From contig NZ_AP018314.1 of the NCBI RefSeq assembly GCF_002368075.1, forward strand, positions 4,317,819 through 4,381,818: a stretch of DNA of 64,000 bases, given 5' to 3'. The DNA is from Sphaerospermopsis kisseleviana NIES-73 (lineage in GTDB: Bacteria > Cyanobacteriota > Cyanobacteriia > Cyanobacteriales > Nostocaceae). This document shows, piece after piece, positions 38,889 to 50,000 of the stretch. The notes beneath the pieces were generated by a model. The model was not told where the DNA came from. It did no database searches and worked only from the letters and a program-made list of their open reading frames with translations. Made by a program: the position numbers and the translations under genes. The stretch's first letter is position 1, and each line of letters starts with the position of its first letter.

Positions 38889-39456
38889 AAGTTAAGGTAT
38901 ACGGAGATTAAAGCTAGTGACTATTAGTGTATTTTACCATAGTTCAGTTATGATTGATGTGGAATTTACTGAATAGAGAGTTTTGCATTTTTCATAATTT
39001 TCTCGCTTTTCATCATCAAATAGAAATATTAGGATTTGATTGAGACAGGACTTACATAACTGACATTTTGCCATGTGCTTTAATTTTAGCAAATGCGCTA
39101 AGATGTGTAAGACGATTATGATTTGCGCTAAGACATATTTACTTGGGGTAGAGGCTGAGAAATCAGAAAATTTGCGGATGACAGATAGATCCAACTATTA
39201 CCTATTCCCTGTTTCCAGGGGAATAATTTCCAAAGCATTTCCGAAATATGGTAATTTCATATTACAAATATCTATGGAGTAATTTTTTATTATACAGGAC
39301 TTACGCAAAACAGAATGAACGTAGGGGTAATTCATGCATTACCCCTACGGAAAAATCCGGTTTTTAGTCTTATCTTGCGTAAGTCCTACTATAAATTGTT
39401 AAAAACTTTAAACTTATAAAATTTAACTTTAACCAACTTAGTCAATTTTTTGGATT
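38889..39456. other. Divergent intergenic region with one MITE
   Basis: The 568 bp separate the 814-residue gene (minus) from the AAA-like gene (plus). Apart from the MITE at 39296-39387 and an aggacttaca half-end near 39050 I see no gene. The AT-rich 70 bp before 39457 (tttaactttaaccaactta) should contain the AAA-gene promoter. Confidence 0.5.
39296..39387. mobile_element. MITE, aggacttacgcaa family
   Basis: The termini aggacttacgcaa and ttgcgtaagtcct enclose a central gtaggggtaattcatg / attacccctac stem. It is 92 bp long, the same length as the copy at 63474-63565. Confidence 0.85.
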
Positions 39457-40827
39457 ATGGTTTTAACAGAAAATAAAGCAAAAAGGAGACGCGGTGTCCT
39501 TTTATCTCCTCAAGGACTACAACGCTTACAAGATGCTATATCATCTTGGGAAATTACAGAAAACCAAGGACAACGCCTCTCTTTAGAGGATTTATCATAC
39601 CAAACCAAGCTTTCTGCTAAAACTCTTAGCCGCTTATGGTCAGCTAATAAAGGTGTGGACCAAAAAACTTTAAAATTATGCTTTAACACTTTTAATTTAG
39701 AACTTAATGAGGAAGATTACATCTTCCTCAAGGAAGATAATGAAACGAAAATATTAGATTGTTTATCAGAGAGTATCTGTTTACGAACAGAAAATCCGTC
39801 TTTATGGTCATATCCTGATGGACCAATACCGTTAGATTCTCCCCTATATATTGAGCGTCCACCGATAGAACAATTAATATATCGAGAGGTGACTCAACCA
39901 GGTTGTGTGATTAGAATTCTCGCTCCTGGACAGATGGGTAAAACTTCTTTGATACTACGTATTTTGGCTTTTGCAGATTTACAAGGATATCGCACTGTAA
40001 ATTTAAGTTTTTCCCAGATAGATGCTGATTGTTTCACTGATTTAAATAAGTTTTTACGTTCTTTTTGTAGCCAAATTGCTATCAAACTGGGTATAGCTCC
40101 CAATCTTAATGAGCATTGGGATGAAGATTTGGGTTATAAGTTAATCTGTAGTCTTTACTTCCAACATTATATTCTCAAGCAAATTAATAATCCTCTAGTT
40201 TTAGTATTAAGTGAAGCTGAACAATTTATTGAATATCCTCAAGTTGCTAAGGAATTTTTTGCTTTGTTGCGTTGTTGGTACGAAGAATCACGACAAAATA
40301 ATTTATGGAAAAATTTGAGGTTAGTAGTTGCTTATTCAACAGAACAGTATTTTTGTTTAGATATTAATCACTCTCCGTTTAATATTGGACTACCTGTCCG
40401 TTTACATGAATTTACTCAGGAACACGTAGAAGAATTAGCTAGGCGATATAGACTAAGGTGGACTGCTGGTAAGGAGTCGGCACAATTGATATCTCTTATT
40501 GGTGGTCATCCAGCACTGACACAACTTACTTTGTATTATATTCACTCTGGGGCTATGAGTTTACCAGATTTGATCAAAGAGGCGATCGCCAATGGTGGAA
40601 TTTATCGCTATCACTTGCAGAACCATTGGGTAAAACTGTTAGCTAATCCTGGTTTAATTAGGACATATACTGAAGTTGTTACCGCTAAAGAAAGTCTGGT
40701 TATTGATCCTATCCATGCTTATAAATTGGAAAGTTTAGGATTAATTACCTTTGATGGCGATCGCGTATTACCCCGTTGCCAACTTTATCGGGCTTATTTT
40801 ACCAAGCAACTATCTATTGTTTGTTAG
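39457..40827 (+). CDS. HTH plus AAA-like ATPase domain protein
   Basis: This 456-residue protein has an N-terminal helix-turn-helix-like region (about 15-90, LQDAISSWEI...LSYQTKLSAKTLSRLW...GVDQKTLKLCFNTFNL), the form seen in front of many cyanobacterial AAA-like, WD40 and pentapeptide proteins. An AAA_35-type NTPase follows (about 105-440) with Walker A GQMGKTSL near 160 and a Walker B-like LVLVLSEAEQF near 250. LIGGHPALTQL near 350 is typical of this family. Such proteins are thought to act as STAND-like regulators or conflict-system parts; no effector is attached here. It is convergent with the patatin gene. Function is not assignable beyond the domains. Confidence 0.75.
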   Translation: MVLTENKAKRRRGVLLSPQGLQRLQDAISSWEITENQGQRLSLEDLSYQTKLSAKTLSRLWSANKGVDQKTLKLCFNTFNLELNEEDYIFLKEDNETKILDCLSESICLRTENPSLWSYPDGPIPLDSPLYIERPPIEQLIYREVTQPGCVIRILAPGQMGKTSLILRILAFADLQGYRTVNLSFSQIDADCFTDLNKFLRSFCSQIAIKLGIAPNLNEHWDEDLGYKLICSLYFQHYILKQINNPLVLVLSEAEQFIEYPQVAKEFFALLRCWYEESRQNNLWKNLRLVVAYSTEQYFCLDINHSPFNIGLPVRLHEFTQEHVEELARRYRLRWTAGKESAQLISLIGGHPALTQLTLYYIHSGAMSLPDLIKEAIANGGIYRYHLQNHWVKLLANPGLIRTYTEVVTAKESLVIDPIHAYKLESLGLITFDGDRVLPRCQLYRAYFTKQLSIVC

Positions 40828-40858
40828 TCCCCATTGCATAAGCAGTTAGTTTACTCTC

Positions 40859-40991
40859 AGAGGATGTCTGAAAACTTTTTTGTGTTGCATAAAACACTTG
40901 TAAATCCTCCTTTATTCCCCTTAAAAAGGGGAACTTTGATTAATTTTTTGGGGGAATCTGGATAAAACCTGATACTTCTCAGACATCCTCT
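40859..40991. mobile_element. MITE-like element with agaggatgtctga ends
   Basis: The ends agaggatgtctga and tcagacatcctct form 13-bp perfect inverted repeats around 133 bp, with an inner ttcccc-ttaaaaa-ggggaa hairpin. The right end overlaps the 3' end of the patatin gene: the terminal repeat itself encodes its last residues (EDV) and stop TGA. The inner hairpin may terminate the two convergent transcripts. Confidence 0.75.
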
Positions 40992-42850
40992 AACAACAAA
41001 CTACACAATTCATCTATTTTTTGACTATTTTGATTAATCATCTGCTGGGCGGCTATTTTTAGCTCACGAATATTGCGTAAAGTTGTCTTATCTATTTCTT
41101 CTAATTCTGTATCTAAAAATGTTTGAAACCGATAATAAGAACTTGTAGTTTCTGGATTATTAGATGCAAACAAACGCTCTAATTCTCCAGCCACAACTTC
41201 ACTACTACCATCAAACATAATATTTAAAAGTGGTCTTCCCCATTGCAAAAGTCCCCAATTTTTGACTTCATTATAAGGATAAACACTTGTCAGTGAACCT
41301 GTACCCAAGGAAACCATTAAGATATCTTTTGTATCCACAACCCTATTTGCTTCTTGTTTACTACTCATTTTTGCTTCGGCAATAGCTAACTGGGCTGGAT
41401 TATTCGCAAAAACTCCCCCATCTACTAAAGTATAAAAACCATTATTATTGTGATCAGTGGTAATGCGATGGGGAGGAAAATAAGTAGGAGTAGCACTGGT
41501 GGCTAATGCTGCATCTAAAAGCGAAAATCCTGCACATAAATTGCGAGATCTTTGAGATTCTATCTGTTGTTTTTCCCGTTTGTTAGTAAACAATATGGGG
41601 ATGCGTTGCTCAATATCATAACTGGTGACAAAGACTTCTTTTAAATTATTTTCTATCAGACTATCACCAAAATATTGTTTGAGCATTTCTACTCTGCTGG
41701 TAGAAGCATATTTGGGCTGTAAAAATATATCTTCTAAAGGTCCAAGTATTTTTTCAAATAATGGCTCATAAAATATTTCCACTCCATACTCAATAAATAG
41801 TTCTGATAAGTCCGCAGCAGTGTATTCAGCCTGGGTTAATTTATCAGCAGTTGCTGTATTTAATCGGGGTTTAGTTAATCCCAGTGCTAAAATTCCCCCA
41901 GTGGAAGTACCAGCAATTAAATCAAACAAACTAAATATAGGTTTTTGTGTGCGTTTTTCAATTTCTGCTAATAAAAGTGCAGGAATCATGCCACGAATAC
42001 CACCACCATCAATGGTAAGTATTTTATATTTTTTCTGGTCTGTTTGATTGATATCTTCTGCTAATTGTTCTTGAGATAATGTAGGTGCTGTTTGGATATT
42101 AAAAGTTGCTTCTGGTTGGTTAGTTTTGGTTTCTTCCTCCGCAGGTGATTCTCCCAGAAATGTAATTTGTGTTAAATCCCAACTAGGATTGCCAAACAAA
42201 TTCCCCTGATAGATATTTGCAGTTTGATTGTTGACAATTGTTCCTTCCCCTTCATCTAATCTCCAATAAGCAACTAATCCTTCTTCATCCCCAACTATTA
42301 GCCCAGAACGAAGGTTTTTAATTTGTTCCTGATTACACGCACAATTCCAGACACTAATATGAGCTAATTGTCCTGAAAAATATATATCATTGTGTAAAGT
42401 TCCCCCCAGAGTGATCGGACTTGTGGCTTTATTTAAAGTAGAACCTGTAAAATATTCTATGTATTGATTATGATCAAGATATACTGTAATATCACCTTGA
42501 TTGAAAACAATAGCGAAAAAGTGCCATTCTCCAATGGTTAATTCTCCATTACCCAGAGTTTTGATGAATTTGCTAAATTTTTCATCAATGTAAATATCTA
42601 AATTTCCTGTAGGACTAACACCAACTTCAAAATTATCACTGTATCTGTCTGAAGAACGGGCAAAAAAGACATTTCTTGTTCCATAAGTAGTAGCTTCTTT
42701 GGTAAGAGAATGGGGATTAATCCATCCTGAAACTGTAAAACCTGAAATCCCTTCAGACAAAACTGGATCAGGATCATTTCTACCAAAATCTATGTAATCA
42801 TCTTGTCCATCAAAGGTTAAAACCCATTGTTCAATTACTTTGTTTTCCAC
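40979..42850 (-). CDS. LamG-patatin fusion, predicted phospholipase/acyl hydrolase
   Basis: This 623-residue protein has an N-terminal LamG/concanavalin-like jelly roll (about 5-215, FTVSGWINP, LTIGEWHFFAIVF, GLVAYWRLDEGEG) and a C-terminal patatin domain (about 272-600). Oxyanion motif GGGIRG lies near 282, nucleophile elbow GTSTG near 315 and the DGG of the Ser-Asp dyad near 477, so the enzyme should be a Ser-Asp lipid acyl hydrolase. There is no signal peptide. LamG fused to a patatin domain in a cytosolic protein is uncommon and might direct the hydrolase to a glycan or protein partner. Its 3' end lies in a MITE terminus. Substrate and role are unknown; a link to the peptide clusters is not evident. 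Confidence 0.85.
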   Translation of the reverse strand: MENKVIEQWVLTFDGQDDYIDFGRNDPDPVLSEGISGFTVSGWINPHSLTKEATTYGTRNVFFARSSDRYSDNFEVGVSPTGNLDIYIDEKFSKFIKTLGNGELTIGEWHFFAIVFNQGDITVYLDHNQYIEYFTGSTLNKATSPITLGGTLHNDIYFSGQLAHISVWNCACNQEQIKNLRSGLIVGDEEGLVAYWRLDEGEGTIVNNQTANIYQGNLFGNPSWDLTQITFLGESPAEEETKTNQPEATFNIQTAPTLSQEQLAEDINQTDQKKYKILTIDGGGIRGMIPALLLAEIEKRTQKPIFSLFDLIAGTSTGGILALGLTKPRLNTATADKLTQAEYTAADLSELFIEYGVEIFYEPLFEKILGPLEDIFLQPKYASTSRVEMLKQYFGDSLIENNLKEVFVTSYDIEQRIPILFTNKREKQQIESQRSRNLCAGFSLLDAALATSATPTYFPPHRITTDHNNNGFYTLVDGGVFANNPAQLAIAEAKMSSKQEANRVVDTKDILMVSLGTGSLTSVYPYNEVKNWGLLQWGRPLLNIMFDGSSEVVAGELERLFASNNPETTSSYYRFQTFLDTELEEIDKTTLRNIRELKIAAQQMINQNSQKIDELCSLLLEDV

Positions 42851-43235
42851 GGAATTTTTCTCTCCAATTATTTAGGTTAAAAATGGTAAATAGTTAACAT
42901 TTGAGCAGATTTTTTCTCTCGAATTAGTAATAGTACATGAGGAGTACAGAGAATATAACTTGCTATGATTTTTTTATTAAAATACTGATAGGGCTGATCT
43001 GGCTATTTATTTACATAAATTTACAGTATTATACAAATCCCACGTTTTGACGCTACTATCTTGAATCTCTGGCATAACTAACTAAACAAACTACGTCTTA
43101 ACTAAATATTAAAACATGATTAAATTTGGCTATTCCGGCAATTATTCTAATTCTAATTGATAGTATAACATTTTGAATGAGAGTGTAAATAGACTAAATT
43201 GTGGGTGTAAATCCCTGTAGAGAAAATAAATTAAT

Positions 43236-43462
43236 AGGACTTACGCACTGTACAAATTCACCATGATGTGCAATGTGCATGAACGAAAATCCGTTGTTTC
43301 AGGCTTTTGGCGATTAACTTCCGATCAATAGCGAACTGCTTGCAGCAGCGATTCGCTATGGCTCAATCAAAAATAATCAAAAAATCACAAAAATAATCAA
43401 AAAATCACGTTAAAACGCCCGAAACCCATACCTCATATTTAGTTGTTCCTGGCGTAAGTCCT
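43236..43462. mobile_element. MITE-like element, aggacttacgca long subtype
   Basis: It starts aggacttacgcactgtacaa and ends ctggcgtaagtcct, spanning 227 bp. It carries an inner small repeat (gcgaactgcttgcagcagcg) and a duplicated aaaaataatcaaaaaatcac tract. It shares ends and body with 43811-44006 (acgcactgt.caaatt, tttcaggcttttgg, cctcatatttagttgttcct). Confidence 0.75.
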
Positions 43463-43553
43463 AATTAAGATTAATCAATTAAAATAATTAATTATTTATT
43501 TCTGAAAAGTTAAAATTATTTTATGATTCAAATGGGATTTTCTACTTAAAAGT

Positions 43554-43589
43554 CTTAACTGTCTGCTTAAATGTTTAAACTGCTCTTGC
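43554..43589 (+). promoter_or_regulatory. Putative direct-repeat regulatory element upstream of the NRPS
   Basis: CTTAACTGT, then CTTAAATGT, then TTTAAACTG and CTCTTGC occur in the same order and orientation (relative to the gene) as the blocks before mdnA and hphB, though spacing is less regular. It lies about 465 nt before the ATG at 44054, with a 196-bp MITE in between. Confidence 0.35.
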
Positions 43590-43810
43590 AGTTGACTGCT
43601 AAACCTGAGATTATCTGTTTGCTTAGTAAGTATAAATTTTGCCAACCAATTTAAAAACCATTAATTTTAAGTTAGAATAAATGAATGTTTTACCTTATGA
43701 TCGGCGTTAAGGCTAAGACACAAGATAATGTGTAATAAACAGATTTATTATACTAGTATCAGTCTTAATAAAACCTTGGATTAAGAATTTGCTTAAATAG
43801 CAAAAATCAT

Positions 43811-44006
43811 AGGATTTACGCACTGTGCAAATTAACCATGATATGCATGAAAAATATTTGGTTGTTTCAGGCTTTTGGGGATGAAGTTTATACAAATAGC
43901 CATAGCGAAGCGCTGTTGCAAGCAGTTCGCCCAAAAATCAACGAAAAATTACGTTAGAAAGCCTGAAACCCATACCTCATATTTAGTTGTTCCTGGCGTA
44001 AGTCCT
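43811..44006. mobile_element. MITE-like element directly upstream of the NRPS start
   Basis: Ends aggatttacgca and tggcgtaagtcct; 196 bp; related to 43236-43462. It stops 47 bp before the NRPS ATG, so it lies in the promoter or 5' leader and may alter expression. Confidence 0.75.
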
Positions 44007-44053
44007 AAATCATTAAAAAATCAGTTAGCAAAATTTTGTATTTGAGTGTAACT

Positions 44054-47000
44054 ATGACAACAAGTATTAAAAATATGTATCCACTTTCATCGGGTCAAGA
44101 AGCAATGTGGTTGATCCACCAAATTGCCCCAGAGAGCGTTGCTTATAATATATTTATTACTGCAAAAATTCGTACTGATTTAAATATTGCCGTTGTGAAT
44201 CGTGTATGGCAAAAAATTATTGAAAAGCACCCGATTCTGAGAACCACATATACCAATTATGAAGGTAAACCGGTACAGCAAGTTAATCAACAAGAGAATT
44301 TTAGTGTTGAGGTAATAGATGCCAGCGAGTGGAGTGAAGAACAATTAGCAAAGAAAATCTATGCCATTGCTGACAGCCCTTTTAACTTAGAACAAGATTC
44401 AGTTTTGAGAGTTAATTTATTTAGTCGTTCAGCAGAAGAACACATTATCATGTTGACAATGCACCACATTGCTGGTGATATGTGGACTTTTGACTTACTG
44501 CTGAGTGAATTTAGAACCTTATATGTCAGGGAAAATCAGGGAATTAGTCAAGAACAGACAGAAACAGTAGATGCTGTCAGTGGAAAAAAATCTTATGCAG
44601 ACTTCATTCACTGGCAATCAGAAATGCTATCTAGTTCTCAGGGAGAAAAACTGTGGCAATACTGGCAACAACAATTAGCTGGAGAATTGCCAATTCTGAA
44701 TTTGCTCCCAGACAGACCGCGCCCCCCAGTAAAGACTTATCAAGGAGCATCATACATAGTCAAGCTAGATGAACAGTTAACTGAAAAACTCAACCATCTA
44801 GCTGTAGCATCTAAAACCAGCCTTTATCAGATTCTACTCACAGCATTTTACATCCAACTTTACCGATACACCAACCAAACAGATATACTCATATCCAGCC
44901 CAATGAGAGGGAGGACGGGTAGAAGCTTCAAAGAAATTGCTGGTTATTTTGCGAACCTGACAGTTTTAAGAGTTTCAGTCCAGGAAAATGCCACATTCCA
45001 AGAATTTCTGGCTCAAGTTAGCAAGACAGTAAAAAAAGCTCAATATCATCAAGATTACCCTTTTGCTTTGTTAGCACAAAAACTCCAGCCACAAAGTAAT
45101 CCGAGCCTTTCTCCTTTCTCTCAAGTTAGTTTTACTTGGCAACGACATCGTTGGTGTGAACTAACAGAACAATCATTAGATAGTCAAGAACAAGTGCTGG
45201 AAATGCAGCCATACTTGCTCGGACATCAAAGGGGTGCAGACTTAGATTTGAATTTAATGGTAATGGAAGCTCAAGGAGTTGTGAAACCTTGCTGGCAATA
45301 CAACAGCGACTTATTTGATAGTAGGACGATTGAGCGGATGGCGGGAAATTTTATCACCCTACTAGAATCCATAGTAGCCAATCCCCAGGAGTCTATTGCC
45401 AAATTACCAATACTGACAGAAACTGAGCAACATCAATTATTGGTAGAGTGGAATAATATTCAAGTTGAATATCCTGTTGATAAGTGCATCCATGAGTTAT
45501 TTGAAGAGCAGGTAGAGAAAACACCGAATGCAATAGCAGTAGTGTTTGAAAACGAACAACTAACCTATCAGCAATTGAATAGTCGGGCGAATCAGTTAGC
45601 ACATTACTTACAATCTTTGGGTGTAAAACCAGAGACATTAGTAGGGATTTGTGTAGAACGTTCCCTAGAAATGGTAATTGGATTATTAGGGATACTCAAA
45701 GCAGGAGGAGCGTATGTACCCCTAGACCCAGAATATCCCACTGAACGCTTGAGCTTCATGTTAGAAGACGCTCAAGTATCAGTGCTGTTAACACAAAAAT
45801 CACTATTAAATCAATTACCCTTAGACAATAGAGAAAAGCCTTGTCAGGTAATTTGTTTAGAGCAACTTGTACTGAGCGAAGTCGAAGTAAACACATTTAA
45901 CTTAGAATTAACCGAAAACCCCAATCACCAAAATCAACCAGAAAACTTAGCCTACGTAATTTACACCTCCGGTTCAACAGGAAAACCCAAAGGAGTAACA
46001 ATAGAGCATCGCGCCATAGTCAACTTAAGTTTAACCTGGGCTAAAACATTCCAAGTACAAAACCATAGCCGATTATTGCAATTTGGTTCTTTTAGCTTTG
46101 ACTTATCCGTAGGTGAAATTACCACAGCCTTAGTCACAGGAGCCTGTTTGTACTTAGGAAATAAAGTAACCTTATTACCAAGTCAAAGCTTAGTAGACTT
46201 CTTAACAGTAAACAAAATTACCCATAGCTTCCTATCACCATCAGCCTTATCTGTACTACCCAAAGCAAAATTACCTGATTTGCAATGTATCACAGTAGGA
46301 GGAGAAGCTTGTACAACAGAATTAGTGAATCAGTGGGGAACAGAAAGAAAATTCTACAACTGCTACGGACCGACAGAATCTACAGTTACCGCCACCATCT
46401 TCCATTGTCAACCCAATGGAAAAAAACCAGCCATTGGTAAAGCAATATCTAATATTCGCACCTATATCTTAGATAAAAACAATCAACTATTACCACCAGG
46501 AATACCAGGAGAACTGTGTATAGCTGGAGTTGGTTTAGCTAGAGGATATTTAAATCGTCCCCAAGCGACTGGGGAAAAATTTATAGAAATAGACATAAAT
46601 GGTCAAGTTGAGAGAATTTACAAAACAGGAGACTTAGCGCGTTACTTAGCAGATGGGAACATAGAATACATAGGACGCATAGACAATCAAGTTAAAATTC
46701 GGGGCTTCAGAATTGAGTTAGGAGAAATAGAAGCGGTACTCAATCAACATCCTCAAATTCAGACATCATGCGTCATTGTCCGTGAAGACAACCCTGGACA
46801 AAAGCAATTAGTATCCTACCTAATACCACATCAGCATTCCACAGTAACTATGAGTGAAATGCGCCAATATCTCAAAGAAACACTGCCAGAATATATGGTG
46901 CCTCATAGTTTTGTGACACTAGAAACCCTACCCCTAACACCCAACGGCAAAATAGATCGTCGAGCCTTACCAGCACCAGAAACCCGTACAGGATTAGAAA

Positions 47001-50000
47001 TAGAATTTATTCCCCCACGTAATCAAACCGAAAAAATACTAGCCCAGATTTGGGCAGAAGTGCTGAGAACAAAACAAATAGGAATTAACGATAACTTCTT
47101 TGAACTAGGAGGAGACTCAATACTCAGCATCCAAATTTTAGCCAAAGCCAAACAAGCAGGACTACAACTAACAGCCAAACAACTATTCGCCAATCAAACA
47201 ATCGCCGAACTAGCAGCAATAGCACCGAACATCAAAACCATAGAAATAAAACAAGAACTAGTCACAGGTAAATTACCCCTAACACCCATTCAACACTGGT
47301 TTTTTGAGCAAAACTTTACACAACCACACCACTTCAACCAAGCATTCCTGCTATCAGTTCCCAGCGACATAAAACCAGAACTATTAAAACAAGCATTCCA
47401 GCAACTGCTAACACATCATGATGCCCTAAGACTAAGTTTTAGCCAAAAAAACTCCAATTGGGAACAAACATACACCGCTCCAAAAGATCAAATAGCCTTC
47501 CATGAAATAGACCTATCAACAATTCCAGAACATAAACAACCAGAAGCCATTGAAGCACAAGGAAATTTATTACAAGCCAACCTAGACATATCAGAAAACC
47601 TAATACAAGTAGCCTTATTCCATCTAGGCAGAGGAAAAAGAGCCAGATTACAAATAACCATCCATCACCTAGCCATTGACGGAGTTTCCTGGAGAATCTT
47701 ATTAGAAGACCTACAAACAGCCTACCAGCAACTTGAGCAAGGCAAAGATATTCAGCTTCCTGCCAAAACCACCTCTTTTAAAGATTGGTCAGAGAAACTA
47801 ACAGCTTATGCCCAATCACAAACCCTCAAATCGGAAGCGGCTTATTGGTTGAATGAAACTCGCGCCGCAGTTCCTTCCATCTTTGTTGACCATACAAAAG
47901 GGGAAAATACTGTTGCCGCAGCTAACACAGTTTTATTGTCTTTAAGTGAGGCAGAAACTCACGCCTTACTGCACGATGTACCAAAAGCTTACAACACACA
48001 AATTAACGATGTTCTCCTGACCGCCTTAGCGTTAGTTTTGAGCAAATGGACAAACTCCAAGAGAGTGCTATTCAATCTAGAAGGACATGGACGGGAAGAT
48101 ATTGTTGATGGTGTAGATTTATCACGGACAATAGGTTGGTTTACAACCATCTTCCCAGTATTAGTAGAACTACCAGCCACAGAAAATCTAGGGGAAACAT
48201 TAAAAACAGTTAAAGAACAACTGCGGACTATTCCCAATAAAGGCATTGGTTATGGACTATTGCACTATCTCAGACAAGATCCAGAAATTGCTACTCAACT
48301 AAAGACATTACCCCAAGCCGAAATCAGTTTTAATTATTTGGGTCAATTTGATCAACAGATTAATACAACCTCTTGGATGCAGCCAGCTAGTGAATCTGCG
48401 GGAAGAATGCACGGTTTACAAAACAACCGCCCTCATCTGCTAGATATAAACAGCATGATAGTTGAAAAACAGTTGCAAATAGAGTGGACATACAGCACAA
48501 ATCTTCACCAAGCAGCCACAATTGAAAAACTAGCACAGGAATTTGTCAACACATTACAGGACATCATTACTCATTGTGCATCAGGTAAAAATGGAGGTTA
48601 TACACCTTCAGACTTCCCATTAGTGAAACTTAACCAGGTAGAACTAGACCAACTATTGGCAAGTTTAGACAAAACGAACAAAACTAACTGGCGAAACATT
48701 GAAAATATATATCCACTGTCACCAATGCAACAGGGGATGCTGTTTGAAAGTTTGTATGCCCCTGATTCTCAAGTATATTTTGAACAGTCGATTTACAATT
48801 TGAGTGGTCAACTAAACCTGAGAGCATTTGAAAAAGCTTGGCAGCAAGTAGTAGCAAGACATTCAATATTGCGGACTGCATTTATTTGGGAGCAGTTAGC
48901 AGAGCCAGTGCAAATAGTTTATCGGCAAGTGGATGTCAAAATAGAGAGTGAGGATTGGCAGCACCTATCGACTCAAGAAGCACAAGAAAAATTAGAGGTG
49001 TTAGTGCAGTCTCAGAGAAAACAGGGTTTCCAACTGTCTACAGCACCATTAATGCAGTTAAGTGTTATACAATTGAGTGCAGATAGATATCAATTTGTGT
49101 GGAATTTTCATCATTTATTGCTTGATGGCTGGTCAGTGCCTTTACTTTTCCAAGACCTACTGTATTTTTATCAAGCAATTATCAAAAGTGAAAATCCCAC
49201 ACTACCAGCAGTTTTAAGCTATGACAAATATATTGCTTGGTTACAGCAGCAAGACTTGAGCAAAGCTGAAGAATTTTGGCGAGAAAAACTGCAAGGTTTT
49301 ACAGCACCAACTCCTTTAACAGTTGATAAATTATCTTCAAAGGGTAAACAGTTAGATTCTCGTTACAGGGAACAAAAAATTCAACTGACAGCGCAACAAA
49401 CAGAAGCTTTACAGACCTTTGTCCGAAAGCATCAACTGACGATGAATAATTTGGTGCAGGGAGCTTGGGGTTTATTATTATCTCGGTACAGTCAAGAATC
49501 AGATGTTGTGTTTGGTGCTACAGTATCTGGTCGTCCTCCATCTTTAATGGGTGTGGAGTCAATGGTAGGATTATTTATCAATAGCTTACCAGTGAGAGTG
49601 AAAACTTGTGCTGAAACTGAAGTTTTGGCTTTGTTGAAAGAGCTACAAATACAGCAAGTAGAGTCTGAACAATATTCCTATAGCTCATTGGCAGATATTC
49701 AAAGATTGAGTGATGTTCCCGGAGGGAGTTCTTTATTTGAGAGTCTAGTTGTTTTTGAGAATTATCCGGTTAGTGAAGCAGCGGAAAAAAACAATTATGG
49801 TTTTTCAATAGATAGTGTTCAGGGTATTGAGCAAACCAATTATCCTTTAACAGTGGGAGTAATTCCTGGTCAGGAATTACTGGTAATAATTAGTTATGAT
49901 ACGAGCCGATTTGATGATGCAGCGATTTGTCGTTTGTTAGGACATTTCCAAACATTGTTATCTGGAATTGTTGCCGATCCCCAACAGCGAATTTCCCAAT

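Larger units (their letters stand above)
42851..44053. other. Large divergent intergenic region upstream of the 4109-residue NRPS
   Basis: These 1203 bp carry no convincing gene. They hold two related MITE-like elements (43236-43462 and 43811-44006), the direct-repeat motif (43554-43589), and AAAATTATTTTAT/TCAAATGGGA blocks (about 43512-43539) also seen upstream of hphB. The promoter for the NRPS is probably near 43500-43700, which would give a leader of several hundred nt interrupted by a MITE. Confidence 0.55.

Noticed and set aside
44036-44053. TTG start six codons upstream of the NRPS ATG
   Set aside because: ATG 44054 gives the expected C-domain N-terminus and the upstream codons show no family similarity.
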